From Limnocylindrus sp040397235 (GTDB lineage Bacteria > Chloroflexota > Limnocylindria > Limnocylindrales > Limnocylindraceae): a stretch of 64,000 bases of DNA. The stretch spans positions 93,531-157,530 of the forward strand of contig JBBAWH010000004.1 of the NCBI GenBank assembly GCA_040397235.1, read 5' to 3'. Made by a program: the position numbers and the translations under genes. Positions 59,155 through 64,000 of this stretch are shown piece by piece. How positions within the stretch are numbered: position 1 is the first letter of the stretch; every line of letters starts with the position of its first letter. Below the pieces are notes generated by a model. It made no database searches and had not been told where the DNA came from. It saw only the letters and a program-made list of their open reading frames with translations.

Positions 59155-59727
59155 TCAGCCCTTCGCCTTGGCGGCCGCCTCGTTCGCGGCGAGATGCTCG
59201 GCGAGCAGCTCCACCTTGACGAGCTCTTCGCCGTCGATCTCCTGTACGCAGACGCGCACGACCTCTTCGCTGGTCGTTGGGATGTTCTTCCCCACATGAT
59301 CGGCACGAATTGGCAGCTCACGGTGGCCGCGATCAATCAGTGCGACGAGGCGGATCGCCTTTGGGCGGCCGTAGTCGATGAGTGCGTCGAGGCCGGCGCG
59401 AATCGTACGGCCCGTATAGAGCACGTCGTCAACCAAGATGATCGTCTTGCCGGTGATGTCGCCAGGGATTGAGGTGCCACGGTGCACTGGGGCAACGGCG
59501 ATCGTCGAAAGATCATCGCGGTAGAAGCTGATGTCGAGGGTCCCCGACTCAACGGTGACGCCTTCGTGCTCTTTGATCGCGTCAACAATGATCTTGGCAA
59601 GCGGTACGCCGCGGCGCTGAATGCCAACGACGACGAGACCTTCGGTCCCCTCTTTCTCAATGATTTCATGAGAGATGCGGGTCAGTGCCCTGCGGATCTC
59701 TTCGGCGTTCATCACCTGTCGTGCCAT
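59155..59727 (-). CDS. pyrR: PyrR regulator / uracil phosphoribosyltransferase
   Basis: A 190-residue bifunctional protein: it binds pyr mRNA when UMP is high and can convert uracil plus PRPP to UMP. The PRPP motif is IILVDDVLYTGRTIRAGLDAL, with GIQRRGVPLA and VDRGHRELPIRADHVGKN-type blocks near by (here ALIDRGHRELPIRADHVGKNIPT). It heads the pyr operon. AAAGGAG precedes the ATG and a candidate binding loop lies just upstream. Confidence 0.95.
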   Translation of the reverse strand: MARQVMNAEEIRRALTRISHEIIEKEGTEGLVVVGIQRRGVPLAKIIVDAIKEHEGVTVESGTLDISFYRDDLSTIAVAPVHRGTSIPGDITGKTIILVDDVLYTGRTIRAGLDALIDYGRPKAIRLVALIDRGHRELPIRADHVGKNIPTTSEEVVRVCVQEIDGEELVKVELLAEHLAANEAAAKAKG

Positions 59728-59748
59728 GGCTCACTCCTTTGCCCCGCC

Positions 59749-59766
59749 GGCCGATCTCTGCCGACC
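59749..59766 (-). promoter_or_regulatory. candidate PyrR-binding hairpin in the pyrR leader
   Basis: On the minus strand GGTCGGCAGAGATCGGCC folds into a 5-bp stem GGUCG/CGGCC (one G-U pair) with loop GCAGAGAU. The loop holds CAGAGA, matching the CNGNGA core of PyrR-binding loops. It ends 13 bases before the ribosome binding site, so PyrR could block translation initiation, as proposed in mycobacteria. Confidence 0.4.
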
Positions 59767-59800
59767 ACGTTGCGGGTGCTGCGGAACGATAGCAGGGCGG

Positions 59801-60766
59801 CTAGGCCAGGGCGCGGCGCAGTTCCACAACCGCCTCCTCAGGGGAGATCGGTACCACGGGGATGCCTGAGGCGAGTTCCAGCCCACCGATCGGGCGGAGG
59901 CGCGGGTGGAGCTCCCAGTGCCAGTGATAGGTGCCGTCGACCCGCTCGCGCAGGGGCGCCGTATGCAGCATCAGGTTGTAGGGCGGCATGCCGATCGCCC
60001 GTAGTGCCCGGACCGCGGTCTGCAGGGTGCTGGCGAATCCGTTGATCGTCGCCGCATCGGTGTCGGCGAAGTCGGCGCTGTGGTTGTTCGGAACGATCCA
60101 GGTCTCAAACGCCGAACGGCTGGCAAATGGGGCAACGACCAGGCCGAACGGATCGCGATGGAGCATGCGTCGCCCGCCTTGCGACTCATCGGCGACGAGG
60201 TGGCAGTAGGCGCAGCCGCCGGCGCGAATCGAGAGGCGCGCTGCGCCACCAATCTCTTCGGCGAGTCGGTGCGGCACCTGCGGCAGGTCGTAGGCCTCAA
60301 AGCAGAGGTGATCGGTCATGGCACCAGCCTGGCCCCCTGCGTTGCGCACATATTGAATGTACGCAGTCGCGCCTAAGTCGCGCGCGCTGCGTAGGTGATC
60401 GCGGATTGCCATCAAGAACGCCGAAACCACGGCCACCGGCACCTCGTCGAGTTCACCATGCTCGCGACCTGGCGCGATCAACGTTGACCACGAGCCGGCG
60501 CGATCCACATCGCTCAGCGTGAGAAATCCAGATTCCCCTGCGGCGGCATCCGCGCGCGTCCCAACGGAGTGAAAGGCGCCCTGGCGCAGCACGCGTCGCG
60601 TTACCGTCGACGCATCGGCTTGTGCACAGTTAGCGCACTCCTCTTCCCGAGCACCCGACGTCCGCGATTCGTGGAATCGTTGCGGCTCAAACTCGCGGTC
60701 CACCACGGTTGCCGACCACCACCCGGTGATCTCATCGCGACGCAGCTCCCAGATATCACCGCTCAT
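59801..60766 (-). CDS. GalT-like HIT-superfamily protein with altered active site
   Basis: A 321-residue protein with the two-domain layout of galactose-1-phosphate uridylyltransferase. Metal-type Cys pairs occur in CANCAQ and GGCAYCHL, and the C-terminal domain has YHWHWELHPRL, as in GalT. However, where GalT has the catalytic His-Pro-His-Gly-Gln after NxGxxxGxS, this protein reads NAGGQAGAMTDHLCFEAY: the nucleophilic His position is Cys. It may be a related nucleotidyl-transferase or phosphorylase rather than GalT. No galK or galE is adjacent. Its start overlaps the lipB stop by 4 bases. Confidence 0.7.
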   Translation of the reverse strand: MSGDIWELRRDEITGWWSATVVDREFEPQRFHESRTSGAREEECANCAQADASTVTRRVLRQGAFHSVGTRADAAAGESGFLTLSDVDRAGSWSTLIAPGREHGELDEVPVAVVSAFLMAIRDHLRSARDLGATAYIQYVRNAGGQAGAMTDHLCFEAYDLPQVPHRLAEEIGGAARLSIRAGGCAYCHLVADESQGGRRMLHRDPFGLVVAPFASRSAFETWIVPNNHSADFADTDAATINGFASTLQTAVRALRAIGMPPYNLMLHTAPLRERVDGTYHWHWELHPRLRPIGGLELASGIPVVPISPEEAVVELRRALA

Positions 60767-61500
60767 CGTGAACCCCCGGCAGCTGCAGGAACCGCGCTGT
60801 TCACATGAACGCTAGTGCTCGTGCCGTACGCGGCAAGTTCGCTCTCGTATGCACGAGCAACGAGATCCGCCACGCTCCGAAGATCTGGTGCAGCAGCACC
60901 AATCAAATCGCGCTCGCCGCGTGCCGCCGCCGCCCAATCTTGCTCCAGGGCGATCGAGGTGGAGACGACGCCGGCGTGACCACACGGATTGATTAAATCG
61001 AACGGTGCAAGATCCCGCCCAACATTGAGAGCGAGGCCGTGCCAGGCAACACCACGCTCTACGCGCACGCCGACCGCACCGATCTTGCGGTCGCCCACCC
61101 AGCAACCAGGTGCTCCATCACGCCGCTCCGCTGCAATGCCAAACGCCGCACACGCGGCCATTAGCGCCGCCTCCAGCGCACGAATGTGCACGCGCAGCGA
61201 GATGCCGTTCTCGCGCAGCGCCACGATCGGATACATCACCAGGTGTCCAGGGCCGTGATAGGTCACCTCACCGCCGCGCTCCACGTGTCGCACGGCGATG
61301 CCGCGCGCGGCGTAGTCCGACTCTGCGAGGAGCAGGTGTGTAGGGTCGGCGTTACGCCCGAGGGTCATCACCGGCTCGTGCTCCAACGTGAGCAGGGTGT
61401 CGCAACCACGACCCGCAGCCCGCTCAGCCAGCAGCGCTCGCTGCAGGGCATGCGCCTCGTCGTAGCCGATTCTTCCGAGCCAACGGTGCTCAAACTCCAT
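60763..61500 (-). CDS. lipB: octanoyltransferase LipB
   Basis: A 245-residue enzyme that transfers octanoyl from acyl carrier protein to lipoyl domains, the first step of lipoate synthesis. Features: LLTLEHEPVMTLGRNAD, RHVERGGEVTYHGPGHLVMYPI, the Lys in GDRKIGAVGVRVERGVAWHGLALNV and the catalytic Cys in LINPCGHAGV. The ATG at 61500 is chosen because TACGCT lies 6 bases upstream; another codon 27 bases earlier lacks support. lipA is not in the window. Confidence 0.93.
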   Translation of the reverse strand: MEFEHRWLGRIGYDEAHALQRALLAERAAGRGCDTLLTLEHEPVMTLGRNADPTHLLLAESDYAARGIAVRHVERGGEVTYHGPGHLVMYPIVALRENGISLRVHIRALEAALMAACAAFGIAAERRDGAPGCWVGDRKIGAVGVRVERGVAWHGLALNVGRDLAPFDLINPCGHAGVVSTSIALEQDWAAAARGERDLIGAAAPDLRSVADLVARAYESELAAYGTSTSVHVNSAVPAAAGGSR

Positions 61501-61506
61501 GGCCAG

Positions 61507-61512
61507 AGCGTA
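61507..61512 (-). promoter_or_regulatory. -10 hexamer TACGCT for leaderless lipB
   Basis: On the minus strand TACGCT, then CTGGCC, then the ATG at 61500: a 6-base spacer, no ribosome binding site. Confidence 0.5.
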
Positions 61513-61618
61513 GCGTCTCGCACCCACATTTACCCGCGCTTGGCTCCCTTCAACCCCTCCACCGCACGTCTAGAACCCACTTTCTCTACACTTGCGCAAA
61601 CACCGAAAGGAGCATCAA

Positions 61619-62644
61619 GTGCCATACTCCTCATTCAAGGTCGGGCTCCTCGCCTATGGTGCGATCGGAGACGAGCACCACCGCGCGATCCGCTCGGCTC
61701 CTGGGCTAACCCTCACCGCGGTCTGTGACACCAATCCGGATCGCATCCGCGCCGCCCTCGCCATCTCCCCCGACCTTCAAACCTTCACGGACGCCGAACT
61801 AATGCTTGAACGATCCGGGATCGACCTTGTCGTCATCTCCACGCCTCCAAACAGTCACTTTAGGTGGGCACAGCGTGCCTTGACGCTTGGCCTGAACGTC
61901 ATTCTTGAGAAGCCGATGGCACTGACCACAGACGAGTGCGATGAGCTGATGGCTCTGGCCAAGGCCAATCGCCTCCTGCTCGTCGTCTACCAGAATCGGC
62001 GCTACGACCAAGATTTCATCACCTTGAAGGCGCTGATTGACCGTGGAGAGATCGGTGAGGTGTTCTCCTATGAAAGTTTTGTTGGCGGTTACTCCGAGCC
62101 GTGCGCCCTATGGCACTCAATGACCGATGTTTCAGGTGGCGCGATCTTCGATTGGGGGAGTCACTTCATTGATCAGATCATGGCGGTGGTGCCTGCGAAG
62201 ATTCAGAGCGTTTCGGGTCTCAATCAGAAGCGGGTCTGGCACCACACGACGAATGCAGACCACGCGCAGGTGACCATCAACTTTGAGGGAAACGCGCAGG
62301 CAACCTTCATCAATTCTGACCTTGCCGCTGCGCGCAAGCCCAAGTTCTACGTCCTTGGAACCAAGGGGGCGATCGTTGGCGACTGGGACACTTCGGGGAC
62401 TGGCGCGGTTGCCGATCTGCCAGCGATCATCACGGTACACAAGGATGGTGCAGCCACTCATATTCCCCTCATGGATCGCCCAGCCACGTCATTCCACACA
62501 AGCGTTGGCGCATACCTGCAGAGCGGAACAGTAATGCCCGTTACCGCTGAGCAGTCACGCGATGTCGTTGCGATCATGCAGGCGGCCGAGGAGTCCGCAC
62601 TGACCTCCGGTGCACTCATTCGGCCCGCGCTCATCAGCCGCTAG
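61619..62644 (+). CDS. Gfo/Idh/MocA-family oxidoreductase
   Basis: A 341-residue NAD(P)-dependent sugar-type dehydrogenase. The Rossmann fold begins FKVGLLAYGAIGDEHHRAIRSAPG, with VVISTPPNSHF and the active-site Lys in ILEKPMALTTDE; GGAIFDWGSHFIDQIM carries the conserved Asp/His. The dinucleotide motif is GxGxxG-like but reads AYGAIG. GTG at 61619 follows AAAGGAG. The second family member starts on the base after its stop, so the two probably act on related substrates or sequential steps. Confidence 0.82.
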   Translation: MPYSSFKVGLLAYGAIGDEHHRAIRSAPGLTLTAVCDTNPDRIRAALAISPDLQTFTDAELMLERSGIDLVVISTPPNSHFRWAQRALTLGLNVILEKPMALTTDECDELMALAKANRLLLVVYQNRRYDQDFITLKALIDRGEIGEVFSYESFVGGYSEPCALWHSMTDVSGGAIFDWGSHFIDQIMAVVPAKIQSVSGLNQKRVWHHTTNADHAQVTINFEGNAQATFINSDLAAARKPKFYVLGTKGAIVGDWDTSGTGAVADLPAIITVHKDGAATHIPLMDRPATSFHTSVGAYLQSGTVMPVTAEQSRDVVAIMQAAEESALTSGALIRPALISR

Positions 62645-63631
62645 ATGGCACCGCTTCGCTGGGGGTTCATTGGCGCGGGTTATGTAGCCTCCCGTGCGCT
62701 CGCTCCCGCCGTTCACACCAGCCCAGGTGCACACCTTCAGGCAGCGGCGTCTCGCGACCTCACTAAAGCCCGAGCGTTGAGTGCCACGACTTCCTACTCT
62801 GACTACACCGCCCTACTCGCCGACCCAAAGGTCGATGCGGTCTACATCAGCCTTCCGAACCACCTGCACGCGGCGTGGGTGATCGCTGCACTCAAAGCCG
62901 GCAAGCACGTGCTCTGCGAAAAGCCCTTCGCCACATCTACGAGTGAAGCCCAGACCATGATCGCCACTGCCGCCGAGTGCCAGCGCACGTTGATGGAGGC
63001 GATCTGGTTCAAGTGGCACCCCCGCATGCGCCGCCTCACTGAGCTTGTTGCACGTGGCGCAATCGGTCCAATCACCACGATCGACTCCGGCTTCTCCTTC
63101 GTCCTGGATGCACCCGACAACTACCGCCTTGACCCCGCGATGGGTGGTGGCAGTCTGCTCGACCTTGGCCCGTATCAGCTGCATCTCTGGTCGGCGCTGA
63201 CTGGAAACATGGCGCAGATCGACTACGACACGGTCGAGCGGGAGCTTGGCGCACGTGGCGTTGACATGACAACCTCCTTCACGGCGCGGATCAATAAAAC
63301 AATCAGCGCAACGTCGGTCGTCTCCTTCACTCGATCTCCTGTACAGCACATTAAGGTCAGGGGCTCGGACACCACGATTGACTTCACCACTGGCGAGGCA
63401 TTCACCTCGTGGCACGCACCAAGCGCCCTGACCCTGGCTGGCGTCGAGGAAACTTTCGCACCCGTTGACCCCTTCCAACTCATGATCGAGGACTTCGCTC
63501 TGATCACAGAGGGCGCTGCAAACACCACGGCACCATTGGAGGCGACCCTCTTTGTTGCCCAGCAGCTCGAACGGATCGCCACGCGAACCCGATCCCCCGT
63601 GCGAGGCACCCCCATGGCTCGTGGTGCTTGA
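62645..63631 (+). CDS. Gfo/Idh/MocA-family oxidoreductase, second copy
   Basis: A 328-residue member with RWGFIGAGYVASRALAPAVH as NAD fold, VYISLPNHLHAAWV, and the catalytic Lys in LCEKPFATSTSEA. GGGSLLDLGPYQLHLWSAL has the conserved Asp and aligns with trans-dihydrobenzenediol/1,5-anhydrofructose-type dehydrogenases. It is only distantly like its upstream neighbour, so the pair looks like a functional set rather than a recent duplication. The substrate is unknown. Confidence 0.82.
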   Translation: MAPLRWGFIGAGYVASRALAPAVHTSPGAHLQAAASRDLTKARALSATTSYSDYTALLADPKVDAVYISLPNHLHAAWVIAALKAGKHVLCEKPFATSTSEAQTMIATAAECQRTLMEAIWFKWHPRMRRLTELVARGAIGPITTIDSGFSFVLDAPDNYRLDPAMGGGSLLDLGPYQLHLWSALTGNMAQIDYDTVERELGARGVDMTTSFTARINKTISATSVVSFTRSPVQHIKVRGSDTTIDFTTGEAFTSWHAPSALTLAGVEETFAPVDPFQLMIEDFALITEGAANTTAPLEATLFVAQQLERIATRTRSPVRGTPMARGA

Positions 63632-63673
63632 GCATCGCCTTCCTGTCGGAGCCAGCACGGCGGGCCCATACGC

Positions 63674-63679
63674 TATCCT
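63674..63679 (+). promoter_or_regulatory. -10 hexamer TATCCT for the broken tRNA-Gly gene
   Basis: TATCCT lies 10 bases before the tRNA 5' end. Its presence suggests that a complete, expressed tRNA gene once stood here. Confidence 0.35.
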
Positions 63680-63689
63680 CACCCCCCAC

Positions 63690-63728
63690 GCGGGAGTAGC
63701 TCAGTTGGTAGAGCGTCTGCTTCCCAAG
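63690..63728 (+). pseudogene. 5' half of tRNA-Gly (anticodon CCC), 3' half missing
   Basis: Bases 63690-63728 match a tRNA-Gly from acceptor GCGGGAG through D-arm TAGCTCAGTTGGTAGAGC to the anticodon loop TTCCCAA, nearly identical to the intact tRNA-Gly at 31.6 kb in the first part. After this the sequence departs: no GCAGAC anticodon-stem partner, no T-arm and no CTCCCGC appear before the next gene. The break lies right at the anticodon loop. Confidence 0.75.
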
Positions 63729-63743
63729 ACACCGCGTCTCCAG

Positions 63744-63762
63744 CGCTGCGCTTCGTGCAGCG
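63744..63762. repeat. hairpin just downstream of the tRNA half
   Basis: CGCTGC-GCTTCGT-GCAGCG is a perfect 6-bp stem with a 7-base loop, 15 bases after the tRNA break. Without a U-tract it is not a clear terminator. The rest of 63763-63844 shows nothing I can name. Confidence 0.35.
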
Positions 63763-63844
63763 AGCGCGACCAGAATCGATCCAGTTAGATGCTCTTCAGT
63801 GTTGCCTGTCGTCGACGGAGGTCGGCGCTCGGCACAGAGGAGAC

Positions 63845-64000
63845 CTAGGCGCGCCTGGCACCTCGCACCCGGAGACCGATGCTGGCCGCAGCGGTGAGGC
63901 CGGCCAAGATCACCAGCGTCGTCGTCCAGACCGAACCGTCACGGTTCGTCTCTGGCAGCACGTAGGTTGGCTCATCGAGGTAGGCGAACTCATAGCCGGT
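63845..64000 (-). CDS. C-terminus of an LPxTG-like surface protein, cut by window
   Basis: Only the last 51 codons are in view, ending in TAG at 63847-63845. They read as a cell-wall sorting signal: LPETN (LPxTG-like with Asn in place of Gly), then a charged gap, a hydrophobic helix (VWTTTLVILAGLTAAASIGL) and an Arg-rich tail (RVRGARRA). Such tails are recognised by sortases that fix proteins to peptidoglycan. The bulk of the protein lies beyond 64000, so its function is unknown. Confidence 0.6.
   Translation of the reverse strand, partial: TGYEFAYLDEPTYVLPETNRDGSVWTTTLVILAGLTAAASIGLRVRGARRA

Noticed and set aside
63690..63765. Complete tRNA-Gly gene
   Set aside because: The anticodon-stem partner, T-arm and 3' acceptor strand are absent; only the 5' half matches.
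1..64000. Prophage, transposon, integrase, CRISPR or defence island
   Set aside because: No transposase, recombinase, terminase, cas gene, direct-repeat array or restriction system was seen; gene content is housekeeping and catabolic throughout.

Overview
The window is GC-rich, gene-dense bacterial chromosome with no phage, transposon, CRISPR or rRNA. Most operon neighbours overlap by 1-4 bases (ATGA or GTGA junctions) and no gap exceeds about 215 bases, so the genome looks streamlined. Several traits point to Chloroflexota, possibly a small-genome planktonic freshwater lineage. These are a fused heme A/heme O synthase, a four-cysteine LysM membrane protein, a J-domain protein with a C-terminal membrane anchor, Ni-superoxide dismutase with its protease, and heavy use of leaderless messages. 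The placement is inference.

Layout. 1-4.8 kb (minus): aminotransferase, asparaginase II, J-domain protein, DtxR-type regulator and gltX (cut by the window edge). 4.9-6.4 kb (plus): methylmalonate-semialdehyde dehydrogenase, divergent from the aminotransferase. 6.4-12.4 kb (minus): sufB-sufD-Rieske, a ferritin-like/VIT1 iron protein, lgt and malate dehydrogenase. 12.5-16.2 kb: RND exporter and a divergent OsmC protein. 16.2-22.2 kb (minus): an amino-acid catabolism block with a class III aminotransferase, both subunits of a CoA-transferase, a GabT-like aminotransferase and a P5C dehydrogenase. 22.2-25.3 kb: a Fur-family regulator divergent from a cbiMQO-type Ni/Co transporter, with a near-perfect palindrome between them. 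25.3-33.4 kb: rarA, DEAD-box helicase, arsC, hydrolase, tRNA-Gln, GMC oxidoreductase, tRNA-Gly and lemA-htpX. 33.6-39.5 kb: saccharopine-dehydrogenase-like gene with a structured leader, glucan phosphorylase and a GH57 glucanotransferase. 39.5-50.2 kb: DUF885 peptidase, NTF2-like protein, LysM protein, acyltransferase, Ni-SOD with its protease, LLM oxidoreductase, MFS exporter, xthA and tsaC. 50.2-53 kb: ctaA-ctaB fusion and a divergent thioredoxin-like lipoprotein. 53-59.7 kb (minus): a pyrimidine operon pyrR-B-C-(three unknown genes)-K-D-E. 59.8-64 kb: GalT-like protein, lipB, two Gfo/Idh/MocA oxidoreductases, half of a tRNA-Gly and the C-terminus of an LPxTG-like surface protein.

Two themes stand out. 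The first is nickel: a Nur-like regulator, its probable operator, an ECF Ni/Co importer with a His-rich ATPase, Ni-SOD and its maturation protease all lie within 22 kb. The second is promoter architecture: at about a dozen genes a TANNNT -10 hexamer is followed by exactly 6 (sometimes 7) bases and then the start codon, with no ribosome binding site. This implies leaderless transcription and settles several start codons.
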